Below are positions 51,822 to 63,639 of a stretch of 64,000 bases of DNA, piece by piece. The DNA comes from Glandiceps talaboti (Eukaryota > Hemichordata > Enteropneusta > Spengelidae): NCBI RefSeq assembly GCF_964340395.1, contig NC_135562.1:6603634-6667633 (forward strand). The letters are read 5' to 3'. The position numbers were made by a program, and so were the translations under genes. How positions within the stretch are numbered: the first letter of the stretch is position 1; the number at the start of each line of letters is the position of its first letter. The notes beneath the pieces are model-generated. The model was not told the origin of the DNA. It did no database searches and saw only the letters and a program-made list of their open reading frames with translations.

Positions 51822-52464
51822 TATGTAACGAGATATTTGTTATTGTACTACTAGGATCGAGGAAGTGATACTACAATGGAAATCAAGCTATAGGCAAACT
51901 GAGATAGACACAAACTCAAACTATTGTTGTTGAATAGGTGGTTCATAGCGGTGCCTCTGTGAGGTGGATATAATCACCCTATAATCAAGATAGTGTAAAC
52001 ACTGAATGAGGTTGAATGCTGCTCTCAGAAAATCCACCCTACTGTGAGTGTGATTAATGACATCAATATATGCTTCTAGCTTACATCAATATATTGCAGC
52101 AATAGTTAGTATGTCATCTTAGTTTCCTGTAGTTCCAAAAGTTAGAAATACAACAGCTAACAGAAGCCAAACGTTCAGCTAGCTAACTAATTAAGAGAGA
52201 CACAATCTAAAACTATTATTGTTATATTAAATGGGTGTTGGTTTAATTGTGTTTTCGATGACTTCTATAAATATATATGTACATTTTGAGGGCTTCCAGT
52301 GTACAGTGTATATTTTCCTGGTTACAGGGTGATTACATCGATACAACACTGAAAAGCACAGTTATCACCCGTTTGTACAATCGACCACATTGAACAACGA
52401 TACGTTTAGTTTGTGTCTATCTTAGTGAACTGAAAATGCAGTTTCCGCTGTAGTATGTGGAGTC

Positions 52465-52700
52465 ATGATGAGCGAATGGTTAGAGTGGCCGGCTTGGAAT
52501 CTGCAGATTGTATGTTCGAGCCCCATAAGTCATCGCTACCGTTTGTTTCTGAGTGAATAAAGTTCTTGGGCAAGATTTGAACCATGGCTGTGCCTCAGTC
52601 AACCCAGCTGTATAATTAGAGACCTGGTAGGATATGCAATGTGAATGATTTAATCCTATGCGCTTATAGAGGTTGTAATTGATTGTATGCTCCCCAGGGA
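52465..52700 (+). mobile_element. tRNA-derived SINE, tail truncated
   Basis: The tRNA-like head has GAGCGAATGGTTAGAGTGG and the B box TGTTCGAGCCC (52513-52523). The body matches 46550-46740. It stops before the GCGCTATATA tail that the copy at 46535 keeps, so the two together show the whole element. Confidence 0.65.
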
Positions 52701-53254
52701 GCAATAGCAAACGTAGCACAATTGTTTATGTTTTTGTTTGCTTTTATTTTGCACTTTAAAAAAAGTGACTCTGTATATGTTGTTTCACTTTTTTTTCAAG
52801 TTGTTTTATTAATCCAAAACGTATACCATATTGGTTTGGAGCGATATGAAACATTGTGTCGCTACTGATTGGAGGGGGGGGGGTCTTTGACGTTGGTCAA
52901 AGAGTGGGGGGGGGTCGATTTGAGAAAACCGACTTTCACGCGTTAGCTTCGTAACATGAACCGCCCCTCATCGCATGACCGACTCCTTTGTTTGATTTTC
53001 ATTGAATCTTGTGTATGCAAATACTGTGTTCAATTATACACATTACATAAGCCTTTTCCGTCCATTGTTATTCAATGCGTTGTATTCTCATCTGTTCCTC
53101 ATAAGTTAAGGGTAACACCCCCGAAGTAACGTTTTTTAAATAGGTATACTTACTGCTCCCTCAACGCTACGTACACAGTCCTTATCAACTGTTATATCCT
53201 GGTGTTTTATTTTCAACAACAAGAAATCTCAACAAGTCGATCGTTATGAGTGAC

Positions 53255-53349
53255 ATCTCTAATAGCAGTTAACACGTCAAGAAAACAACGTTAGCAACGC
53301 CAGGACGCACAGAGGTCGACACACATATAGTGTCTTGCCATTGAGATCG
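53255..53349 (+). other. Proposed non-coding first exon of sulfotransferase gene 6
   Basis: It ends CCATTGAGATCG|GTAGGTGAAC with the intron at 53350. It is almost the same as the gene 5 first exon. The gene 6 acceptor is at 55340, giving a 2-kb intron. Confidence 0.55.
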
Positions 53350-53489
53350 GTAGGTGAACGCAGTGTTATTCAGTCATATTTTTCATATTTAGACCATGGA
53401 GGTATCTCCCCTAACACATCTATGCTTAGACAGAACATGGAGCACGGACATGATGGAAGTAGACGGCCTTCTTAAAATGGTATATTCTA

Positions 53490-54870
53490 TATTAACATTG
53501 GTATAGAAACATTGCTTTAATAGTTGTTGTACCCACAGAAATTATCTCTCATACAGTGAATTTGTCAAAGTATTGTTTTAAAAAAAGGTAACGAGATCAT
53601 GTACGATTTATTTGTTAGTTGAACATGGAGGTTGAGGGACACTCGATTTCCTTCCTGAAAACAAAAGAAAGCTTCTATTATAGAGCGCAAAAGTTACGTA
53701 ACCATGAGTGGGAGTTCTTTGGGTTTCATACGTGCGACGTAACATTGTCTTTGTTACACAGTGCACACCAGAGTGGGCATTCTTCTCCACTGTCTAGTAT
53801 ATATAGGGTCAGAACGCTAATCACAGTCCCTTAAGAGGGACCATACATAAATCAATAAAAACTAGTCGTCAATACTGTAACCAAAGTTACACCATGGAAT
53901 TATGTGATACAAAAAATGCCACTACTTCCATGGCTACACCTTATACACACAGACAAGTATTATTATACAGCAGTGCTATACAAGCACATGTTATACCTGT
54001 AGATTTGTCTACGTGTTGAAAATAGTATAAACAGCATGTTACGTCACTCGATAGCACAAGAATACTCTGGCGGGGTCGGAATTTACGGCAGGGGCCTTGG
54101 GAGGAATTAATTCACAGCGTCCTACATGTCCTTATTATTTCAACCCCCCCTCCCGCACTCTCAAAAAATTTCACCCCCCCCCCCGATATGAGCCCAATAT
54201 TTTTCGTAGGGTCTCCCCCCCCCCCCGCTACACATATTTTAATATGTGTCATGTTACATGGCGGTATTTCCCCTTTATACCTCCATGATTAACTAACAGT
54301 GGTAATCAACTGCAACGTTCATACATACATGTAACAATGAGAGATTTCTTTACAAATAGATGTGGGCTTTGCGAAAAAGGTTTCACATTGGGCTGTAACA
54401 CGTACGTGGAAATACCTCAGAAAAAAGTAGCCAGCTGGGTTTTCTCTTTCAATCTTGATTTTGAGCAGAAACAGCATCCCTTATGATAGTTAGTGGGGAG
54501 GATGTGGGAGGGGGTGTCCACCTCCCACAGTAAACATTGTTTTGAAAATAAGGACATGTAGGAGGCCAATTTGGGGAATTAAATTTCAAACCATACACAT
54601 TATCGAATGCAATAGCGTACTTGAAATTTGTCTTCAGTACCCCAATTTTACTCTCAATATATTATTATACAACTGTATGGCTATATTACCTACATTTTAA
54701 CTTATACATGTACATAGAAATTTCGGCAAACACACACATTCGCTTGGCTATGGACTGCTCTTTTAATTAAATGTATGTAGGTAATAAACGAAGTGTCTGT
54801 AAACAATTTTCAAAACAATTAACGTACATTATACAAAGTAAATGACTGCTCCTGAGGTTTGAATGCTCAA
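53490..54870. other. Probable first intron of gene 6
   Basis: No exon recognised. C runs occur at 54146-54184 and 54217-54227. The ORFs at 53608-53834 and 54097 have no family features. Confidence 0.4.
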
Positions 54871-54872
54871 AA

Positions 54873-55004
<132 letters not shown>

Positions 55005-55357
55005 TGTTACGGGATATACACAAACGCATTTTCATGTCAGTCACTGTAGTATTTTAATTAAATATAGACTTACTGTGGTGAAAATGCAAGAAATTTGCCA
55101 AATTAATGTATTCGTTTAACATCCTATTCAAAAAATCATGAGCAACATATTTCGTGTCCCCACCCCCACTCGGTCCATCAACATTTTCAAAGCCCACTCT
55201 TAGCATCCCAAGATTTTTTCTTGTCCCCCACCCCCATAAATTCAGTTTGTTTTCTTAGAGAAATTGTATACATACATGTGTGGCCGTTTTTCAACACAAT
55301 TATATTAAATTGTTGTCCCTCTTTTCTATATTTCACACAGGCTTTACGGTATTCAGA

Positions 55358-56761
55358 ATGAAGAAATTGGTTTGGAATCTCCTTATTGTGAGCGTTGTTT
55401 TGGGAAGTATCACAGTGCTGCATCTGTACAAAAACCTGGGTGGTCCCTTGAAAATTATGAAACAGAGTAGACGAACAGACGAAATAGAAGACCCACGAGC
55501 AAATGTACTATATACAACGCCATTTGTATCTACAGTACCAGATGTATCCACATTACCAGATGTATCTACAATACCAGATATATCTACAATACCAGATGTA
55601 TCCACATTACCAGATGTATCTACAATACCAGATATATCCACAATACCCGTTGGCAATGCAGAAAAGACAAACTCTTCATCAAAGGTGGTAATTATCGACA
55701 ACTCAGTAAAAACAAAGGAAGAGATTCAAGTTAACGACACTGAACATCAACCAGTCATTGAAGAACACATCAATTGTATGACATTGTTGTCAGATATTAC
55801 ACAACAACGATTTAAAATTAGACAATGTCATCATATGAACAAGGCTTTAGGCCATTGTTTGAATACATCAGACGTTGGACAAGAGCCACTGCGGAACTTC
55901 TACATCCATCAGAACATTACTAACCAGTCTGCCTATACCGCTTATAGAGAAGCGAACGTTGCATACGTGCACATCCCCAAGTCTGGTGGTACTTCCGTCG
56001 AAGCCATCTTGAAGAAAATATCAGTGCACAATAGAAAGATTAGAAGCACACCAATTTTGCACTGCACACAAATGTACAATGAGGCAATCAAGGCACAACG
56101 TTATGCAGAGCAAAACTTGTATTATTCAAAACGAAGCTATGGCCTGCACGATTTCGCCAACCGAAGGCGAACATTTGCATACGTCACGTGGTTTCGTGAA
56201 CCAATAGGAAGATTAGTATCAACTTTCTACTATTTGAAGAAGACATCCTGCGGTGGGTCACATTCTGTATGTAAGAAGTACGTGTTGACGTCAAAATCAA
56301 TGACAGACTACCTGACAATGACAACAGGCCTTCGATACCAAGATCTGGATAATTACAGCGTTCGACTTTTACAATTTGGTGATTATCCAGACGTGGATAA
56401 CACATTTGAAGACTGCTGTGGAGCTGGTGAACTAAATGACATCAACATAATCGCCAGAATAGAAGAGAAGCATTACTTGGTTGCTAAACGAAATTTGGAA
56501 AAAATGGCTTTCATCGGACTGACAGAAGATTTCAAAACATCCCAGGATATGATTACACATCTATTTGGTATTCCTATTGATAACAAGGAAGTGCACGTCA
56601 ATGGTAATCCACATAGTACTAACTTAACAGACTGGGAATTAGAAGAACTAACTAAACGAAATGTATGGGATTTAAAACTGTACGAAGATGTTAAGAGGAT
56701 ATACCAAGAACAGAAGAAAAACTATCTCAGCATGCTTGGGAATAAAGACGCATCAGTATAA
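55358..56761 (+). CDS. Type II membrane sulfotransferase, paralog 6, with stem repeat
   Basis: The longest mature form, 467 residues. Acceptor TATATTTCACACAG ends at 55340, and the ATG at 55358 is first; the ATG at 55280 is intronic. The anchor is 7-23. The stem holds seven tandem hexapeptides of the type V/I-S-T-V/L/I-P-D (57-97), coded by an 18-bp minisatellite at 55526-55648. PAPS motifs are PKSGGTS (207-213) and WFREPIGRLVSTFYY (278-292). FEDCCG and FIGLTEDF are intact. It ends MLGNKDASV and has the 3' flank of genes 4/5, while its IDNKEVHVNGNPHS segment matches gene 2, so it is mosaic. The stem repeat is rich in Thr/Ser and Pro and could be O-glycosylated; this is inference. Confidence 0.9.
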   Translation: MKKLVWNLLIVSVVLGSITVLHLYKNLGGPLKIMKQSRRTDEIEDPRANVLYTTPFVSTVPDVSTLPDVSTIPDISTIPDVSTLPDVSTIPDISTIPVGNAEKTNSSSKVVIIDNSVKTKEEIQVNDTEHQPVIEEHINCMTLLSDITQQRFKIRQCHHMNKALGHCLNTSDVGQEPLRNFYIHQNITNQSAYTAYREANVAYVHIPKSGGTSVEAILKKISVHNRKIRSTPILHCTQMYNEAIKAQRYAEQNLYYSKRSYGLHDFANRRRTFAYVTWFREPIGRLVSTFYYLKKTSCGGSHSVCKKYVLTSKSMTDYLTMTTGLRYQDLDNYSVRLLQFGDYPDVDNTFEDCCGAGELNDINIIARIEEKHYLVAKRNLEKMAFIGLTEDFKTSQDMITHLFGIPIDNKEVHVNGNPHSTNLTDWELEELTKRNVWDLKLYEDVKRIYQEQKKNYLSMLGNKDASV

Positions 56762-56950
56762 TTATGGGAAAACGTCTGTTTGAACACACTTTGACACCGA
56801 TTTTATTTCACACAGTAATTTTATACACGTTTTAACACATTCAAACGTAATCGTGATACGATTTTTTTTACACTGTGTAATTTTAAACTCATTTCGATTT
56901 TAGAAGCTGAAGAATGACATTCTGTGTATTATTTCGGAACATCTGTATTT

Positions 56951-56956
56951 AATAAA
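56951..56956 (+). terminator. Polyadenylation signal of gene 6
   Basis: AATAAA lies 190 nt after the stop codon, a typical distance. No downstream element was checked. Confidence 0.55.
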
Positions 56957-57315
56957 GAATTGATTTAATCATACACACTGGCCTGATTTGTATTTGTCGA
57001 CCTAGTCTAGGAACTATACGTTTTCTATGTTCTCTATTTCTATGTATAGTCAAACGAACAAATTCGGGCGAAAAGCTAGCTAAATCTCCTGCTGTTGGTA
57101 TGGTGAACAGCGCACGTCGGAAGTAATCCATTATTACACACTGACGAGTGGTTTATTCTAGTTCCGTTATGATACTACAACCTGAACCTCCAATCTTCAA
57201 GTATTACTGTCACGTGAGAAGGCGATCATGTCATCACCTTTGTATCAATGCTCCAATAACACTAAACTACCACTGTCAGTGGTAAGAACAGAATGTCATG
57301 CTAGAGAAAGCCATA

Positions 57316-57444
<129 letters not shown>

Positions 57445-57493
57445 TCTAACATCTGTCAGTGGTAAGAACAGAATGTCATGCTAGAGATTCATA

Positions 57494-57524
<31 letters not shown>

Positions 57525-57742
57525 TCCAACATAACAATAATAATAGTGCTTTCTTATCCTGTACTTAAAAGCACTTTGCAATTATTACTCCTGGCAAGGA
57601 TCTGTAGAGTACAATGACCCTTTATACTTCCTCAACTCCTCGAGGAGAATGCAATGAATTCATTGCAACCTTTATAAGGACTTCACACACAAACTGACAC
57701 AAAGTCAAAATACAGGATTTATGGTCGATATTAATCATTATC

Positions 57743-57748
57743 TTTATT
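57743..57748 (-). terminator. Candidate polyadenylation signal of the LRR gene
   Basis: AATAAA on the minus strand, about 620 nt after the stop codon at 58368. It would put the 90-bp tandem repeats in the 3' UTR. Confidence 0.35.
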
Positions 57749-57784
57749 CACCATTAAATACAAAAATGTATCTCATACAAATCA

Positions 57785-57842
57785 AGTCTGTCAATCAATC
57801 AATCAGTCTGTCAATCAATCAATCAATCAATCAATCAATTAA
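57785..57842. repeat. (CAAT)n microsatellite
   Basis: A short tetranucleotide run, CAATCAAT with one CTGT interruption. Confidence 0.9.
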
Positions 57843-57929
57843 AAAAGTGCCAGGTCAGTTTCTAGCTAGTATACAACGTCTCACATTGTTAAATTTGCAA
57901 ATCAATGTTGCCTGTCATAGTGGACATGG

Positions 57930-58385
57930 CAATCTCTCCCATGGAGTTGTGAAAGCAGTCATGAAAGTACACAGTGTGATTGTCAGGGGCTAACATGGTA
58001 ACCTCTCTTACAAAATTGTGAAACTATCTATGGATGTCAGGGCAACATAGACTTGGTAACCTTTCAAAGGAGGTGTAATAGTACTAAGGTGCTGGAAGTA
58101 CACAGTGTGGTAGTTAGGGGCAACATGGTATTACACATGATACCCCCTCCAACAAAGGTGTGATAATGGTAGCACTCATTTACTGGAAGTACAAGTACAC
58201 AGTGTGGTTGTAGAGGGCTACATGGTATTACACATGGTAACCCCTCCAACAAAGATGTGATACCAGCATTATTCATTTACTGGAAGTATACAGTGTGGTT
58301 GTAGAGGGCTACATGGTATTACACACGATAACCCCTCCAACAAAGGTGTGATAATGGTAGCACTCATTTACTGGAAGTACACAGT
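57930..58385. repeat. Roughly 90-bp tandem repeats
   Basis: CTGGAAGTA(C/T)ACAGTGTGG starts at 58092, 58193, 58280 and 58373 (intervals 101, 87 and 93), separated by CATGGTATTACACA and CCCCTCCAACAAAG. More diverged copies precede it. The last copy overlaps the end of the LRR coding sequence, so the array appears to have grown from the 3' end of that gene. Confidence 0.8.
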
Positions 58386-61300
58386 CAGTGCCTTCTTGGA
58401 CTTTCCACTTCTATCCTGTCTTTCTAAATACTCTCCTGTTAGTTGTAATGGACCAGGCAGCGATTCACTGACTGTGGTATCTAAGCTGCAGCCTTGTAAT
58501 CTCATTACCCTAAGAAACGATAGAGTGTGTCCTATACTCAGTATTTGATCTGAAACAAACAAACAAACAAACAAACAAACACATCAAGATGAAATCCTCC
58601 AAATTAAAGTGGCCATATGGATGACAAATGGGAATTTATTTGGGCTTTTTAATTGAAAAAACCCCCAAAACAACTCTATCGTATTTTTCTACTTGAAAAA
58701 ATGTGTAACACAATACACAAAGTGCATCTTTGTTGCTCAATCAATTACAAAAAAGGTAGTCATTTTCATTAGCTATGGGTTCTGGAGAGTCATTTCATGA
58801 TAAATATTGTGCACGGAAGGGAAGAGGCATTTTAGTCTCATGAATATTCAGTGTGCAAATTGATTACATTATTTCTGCTGACTCCCATGATGCAATAGCC
58901 CATTGCAAAGATACCCTATATGTGAATAAGATCAACTTGATGTTTTTCTGAAATTGCAAGTAAATTGTAGGTGATGTAAAATCATGAAATGACTCTCCGG
59001 AACCCATTAGTTTATGAAATGACTCTATTTCCTGGAGTGGTGATCCCCTTTACAAGAAAAGAATATGAATTTCACTTACTCATGGATATACTGTGTCCAG
59101 ACAATATCAATTCTTCCAAATTTGGACAGTACTGTAATATGATAAGAAATATGTAAATCATAAGAAACAAGTTGAGATGCCTCCATATCATACTGATAGT
59201 ACCATGGAATATAAACTACTACTGGCCATTTTGTTCCAGGGAATTACTAGTATGAGAGAACCTCATAAGATGTGAGTGCAAGTGTGATATACATGTACTT
59301 GGGGTATTTGCATGAGTGCTTATAGTATTCTCTGTGGCAGTACTTGCACAAGCATAAAGTGCAGCAGAAAACACTGCGAGCACTTGTGCAAATCCCCCCA
59401 CCCCAAGTACCCACACTGAAACTCACACACCATGGGGTTCTGTTATTATTACATAGGTCTATCCAAAACAAGAAATTTCTGTAAACTGTGATCATTATGT
59501 ACATTTAGAATGACCAACCGTGTCCTTATTTGCATACCATTTGCATACAGGTATGCAATAATGTTTTCAGTATTGCACTGCAGTGAAAGTACCACTAGTA
59601 TGTGTATGCACCGGTGCAAGTAAACTCTGGTACATATGTAAAACTAGCTACTTTATTCCAGGCAACTATGGTATCACTATAGTTACTTTGTTCAATGGAA
59701 CTACTACTAGCTATTCTGATCCATCAAACTAAAACTTGTTTAATATTTTATGCCAGAGAAACAAAGGACTTGAGTTGTAAACATTCACTTACAAATGCCA
59801 ACATTCTTGACAAGAATTTGACATCTCCACACTCTAAATACAAAGCCTTCAATGACATCAGTTGTGAACTGTGTGCTGCTTGTAGTGTTATCAACTCCTC
59901 TACTAAAAGTCTCATATTAGATAGTGATGGACATCCCTGGATTCTGAGATACCTCAGGTAGGGACAATTCACTTCTGAAAAAAAAAAAACATCACAAGGA
60001 AACTCAAAATGAGACAATACTGTTGAAAATACCTCACTGAGGACAATTACGTTAAAAAAAGTGGCTTTTATTATCAAATCCATGTTATCTTTTTCTTTCT
60101 TTCTTTCTTTGTTATACACATAACATTTGTAGAGAGTGTGGTATGGTATGATTCAGAAGGAATATGGTATTCAGGCATTTAGAAGCAAGTACATAGGGAA
60201 ATTGCCACATGTCTGTAACAGTCATTTACCTAGGACAGGGTTATACACATAGCTGTACCACCTCGGTGGAGCCACCTGGACTGTACCAGCTATGTGTAGA
60301 ATATTTCCCACAGCCATGTACAAGCTTATCCATGTGACAGGCATACTTTTTACAGCCATGTAGCAGGAATGTGGAAAATACGCCATGTAATGGGGCTGTG
60401 AGGCACACAGCTGGTATATGGCTATGATACGAGGATGTGGCCAAATCGAAGGTCTAGGATTTGTGTATGCAAAACGGGACGAGTACATAATTGGAGAAAA
60501 AATATCCATGCCGGCTATAAAAACATTCTTCAAATTAATTAATATTCTATTACCACTTACCAACACTGACTAGACTTCGACAATTATACAATGTAAATGA
60601 CACTAAATTTGGAAGACTTATGGATAAGCTTTCCTCTCTGGAAACACCTCTAATTTGTAGATCTGTCACTGACTCACAACACTGAGATAATAACCTGGAT
60701 CTTACAGGCTTTGGTAGCTAATAAGAAAAGCAAAGACAATTACATGTTAAGCTCCAATACTGTGTTATCGAAAACTACAAACCATGAAATGTAATGCGAA
60801 AAGTCTCTGTAGTTCCAACATGCTGTGCGAAGTTTATGTCATTTGTAACAGAAAAACCTTGTGTTAGATGTCAAAAAACATTGTGCCGCTTGATAGAAAC
60901 GCTATAGTCACTCTGGTTTGGTAGTAAACTGGACTTGCAAATGGTTATTACGAACGTCATCACTAATTATACCATACACAAGCCAAGTTGAACAAACAAT
61001 ATGGCACATATACACTCTGGCCGTTCTACGTCTTGACAACACGTGTCTACATCACTGGTTCTGCTGTGTTAGAAATATGAGTCAAAAGTTTCAAAATTGC
61101 CATTACTTTCCCCGATTTTCCTTTACGGTACTATTACTGTTGCTAGTATAATTCATCATGTCAGTGCAGTAAGGTTGTATCTGCCTATACAATTGCATAG
61201 CAGATACGACCTTTCTGTATTGACGCGATGAATTATGTTATTCTCCAATATTTTTCTTCATTCTGCCGGAAAGCACTCCTGATCTATGGATTGTCACTAC

Positions 61301-63519
61301 TCATCTAGCAACTCATAGTGACAAAGGCCCCTTAGGTCACTTGTATTTTACTTGGCTGAATGAAGACAAATATTGGGGAATAACATCTAGAGAAGCATAC
61401 CTTTGGTAAATTGTTGAGATGTAACACTGAAAGCTGACAATTGTCGTCCAATTCTACATCACATAATCTTCTCATAGCTGTTAGTTTTACTTCAGACACT
61501 GATGCAGGGATGAAAATCTCACTGTTGGAGAAACAAGTAACAGTTTTTGGACTTTGAAATTTAACTGCATAACATACATATAACTGTACATACTGTAGTA
61601 TTTGGTGATGTTGGCTGGGGGGGGGGAGGGTTCGGGGTTGCTTACGACGAAATTGTGTTTTAAATTGAAAATACTAACCTGACTGCATAACATGCATCTA
61701 ACTGTAAATATTGCAGTCTTTGGTGATGTTGGCTGATAAAATTCTTCTGGAGACAGGGTCCTGTTAAGTATTCACATTTTGTCAGTGAGACACTCTTTAG
61801 ATTTGGACACCTATAAGGGAAACATACACTTGGTCAGTTTATATCTCAGATGCACTACTTTGAATGGAGTCTCTATGTACTACAGTTTTTGAGTTATACA
61901 GTCAATATTGATTATTACTACAAATATGGCCACCATTCAGTCACATTTGCATATTTCAAAATACAAAGTGATGGGCATATGTCCCAAAGAAATTGGATAT
62001 TGCATGTCGGACAATTGACAGATGGCGGACGGATGGAGCCTATTGTAATAGACCTTTCCAAAATTTGCCATGGTGGTGCTCTACTTCCTGTCTGTGTGTA
62101 CCTTCGGGGTATACATGACAAACATCCCTGATTTACACTTCTACTGAATACCAAGGGAAAAGGCCCTAAAAACCCAGTACAATGAGGTGATGATACCCCA
62201 ATTTGAGCGAGGCTGCTGTATTCTCATTTACCTGGAATGGCCTAATGGCCTTCTAATAACAGACACAAAGTAATACTCACTGACAATTGACACTTCCATC
62301 CATAGTTCCACATAGACCATTTACTTCTAGATTGTTAAGACGTGAACTCTGTAGGCTAAAATCTTTGAAGACACATCCTGTTGTGTTCAAAATACTGAGA
62401 TTATCTGAGATAACATGGAATGATGAAATTGACCCACACCACTGTAATGACAGGAAAATAAAGAGAGACAACATGTAAATAACAACTTAGTAAACATATT
62501 TTCAAGGGGTGTGGTGTTTTCATTTTCACAATCACAATTGTGAAGAGAGGGAAAGGTCTGCGGAATTTGTCTCCAATTTAAACATTCCATGGAAATATGT
62601 TCATTTTATAGTAGCATGGCTTGATTCACTCACAAGACGAGTGCGAATTTCAGGGGGACTCCTGGAGTAATGACTCAAAAAGTCGGGGACTATTACTCAC
62701 ACGGAGCCCACAGGTGCTATGTATGCCGGGCCTGGGTGACTCTGGGATAGCCTGTGGACTGACTGGGAAAGCCTTGACAGTTCCACAGCAACGTGATATA
62801 GATTGTGCAACATAGCCCTGTCACAAAGTCCCAAACCCGAATGGATCTCTGTAGCATTTGTGTGTTTGTTTGTATTTGTCTGCAAAACAGAAAATCGCTG
62901 GGAGGAATTCCCAGCACAAAAATTAAAAAAATAAAATAAAAAATAGTATGTATTCTTTCAGTTGAGTACAATATATGGGTTCTCAAAGACCAATTTTCTC
63001 TAGCCGGGTACACTGTGTTCATGTGCAAGAAGGCATTATAGTCACTACTTATTTTTACTAATTACCAGACTGGTATATTGTGTTCCTGTACAAGATGGCA
63101 TTTTAGTCACTACTTATTTTTACTAATTACCAAACTGGTACCGATTGTGTTCATGTGCAAGAAGGCATTATAGTCACTACTTAGTTTTTGCATTTTTGTT
63201 TTCCAGCAAAATTAGCGAATATAAGCTTTTAGTGAAAATCTCCAGGTTTACAGTATGGGTGAAATAAGGGGCCTTGACAAAGTATGCCAAATATGACAAG
63301 TACCAAAACCTATTTATTTTGAGAAGCAATCACAAAATACCCTGAGTACACCGCACCGGCACTAAGGCATCATGGGTTCTGCTATAGAATTATATATTAA
63401 TAGTTACCCTGATATCAAGAGTGGTTATCTGTGGACAGACAGTTACACTTAGAGTTGTAAGTCGACGACAATCTGTCAACGTAACTATTTGTAGATTGGG
63501 CCAGTCATGTAGATTAACT
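58368..63519 (-). CDS. Leucine-rich-repeat protein, last eight exons (5' end outside window)
   Basis: Exons on the minus strand in order: 63519-63408, 62441-62281, 61810-61679, 61521-61401, 60717-60561, 59974-59793, 59131-59080 and 58549-58368. Every junction has AG/GT, and the phases agree throughout (0, 2, 2, 0, 1, 0, 1). Together they give about 365 residues ending in TAA at 58368. The product is a run of leucine-rich repeats with the cysteine-containing style CPNLKSVSLTKCEYL, CPYLRYLRIQGCPSL, CPNLEELIL. This recalls F-box/LRR proteins, but no F-box is visible because the N-terminus is missing. The tail (LTGEYLERQDRSGKSKK) is polar. First visible exon begins with one base of a split codon, so at least one more exon lies upstream. 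No frameshift or stop interrupts it. Function is probably protein binding; no specific role can be given. Confidence 0.85.
58550..58582. repeat. (CAAA)n forming the last-exon polypyrimidine tract
   Basis: Read on the minus strand it is (GTTT)n ending TTTCAG, immediately before the final LRR exon. It is therefore both a microsatellite and the acceptor's pyrimidine-rich region. Confidence 0.8.
58775..59007. mobile_element. MITE with 27-bp inverted ends
   Basis: ATGGGTTCTGGAGAGTCATT (58775) pairs with AATGACTCTCCGGAACCCAT (ends 59007), extending to 27 bp. It lies within the last intron of the LRR gene and is non-coding. Confidence 0.75.
59296..59409. repeat. Imperfect hairpin
   Basis: TACTTGGGGTATTTGCATGA at the left end pairs with CACTTGTGCAAATCCCC...CCCCAAGTA at the right end. 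It lies in an intron of the LRR gene. Confidence 0.65.
60915..61382. mobile_element. Composite intronic repeat with nested inverted ends
   Basis: Positions 60950-61160 are related to 63640-63840 (shared TCTACATCACTGGTTCTGCTG and TACTTTCCCCGATTTT). Within it, ATAATTCATC ... GTATCTGC (61157-61183) pairs with GCAGATAC ... GATGAATTAT. At 61238-61382 lies a MITE with ends TTATTCTCCAATATTTTTCT and AGACAAATATTGGGGAATAA, like the one at 15014. Confidence 0.65.
62620..62945. repeat. Unclassified sequence with A-rich tail in an LRR intron
   Basis: A GC-richer block (62620-62830) followed by CTGGGAGGAATTCCCAGCAC and an A-rich tail (62920-62945), resembling a retroposed sequence. There is no match elsewhere in the window, so this is tentative. 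Confidence 0.3.
63005..63185. repeat. 64-bp tandem repeat, about three copies
   Basis: TGTTCATGTGCAAGAAGGCATTATAGTCACTACTTA-type units start near 63016, 63080 and 63147. Confidence 0.85.
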
Positions 63520-63639
63520 CTGAAAAGGAATGAAGAAAACAACGCAATCAGTCAAAGAGTATATCTATTGTAAACAAACAACGTAAAAAGAGCTGAATGA
63601 AATATGTTTGAATGAACTCAACGCATTGCAGTGGTGGTT

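Larger units (their letters stand above)
47905..53485 (+). repeat. Segmental duplication, copy II (with gene 5)
   Basis: Collinear with 40765-47760, ending shortly after the first exon used by gene 6. It contains a MITE and a SINE head absent from copy I, and lacks about 1.7 kb between 43490 and 45150. Confidence 0.85.

Noticed and set aside
57137-57160. CTGACGAGTGGTTTATTC, similar to the ribozyme at 81
   Set aside because: The GAAA segment and the second strand of helix II are missing. At most a relic.
59219-59504. Minus-strand ORFs of 65 and 85 codons
   Set aside because: They lie in an LRR-gene intron over a hairpin. No LRR pattern and no splice support.
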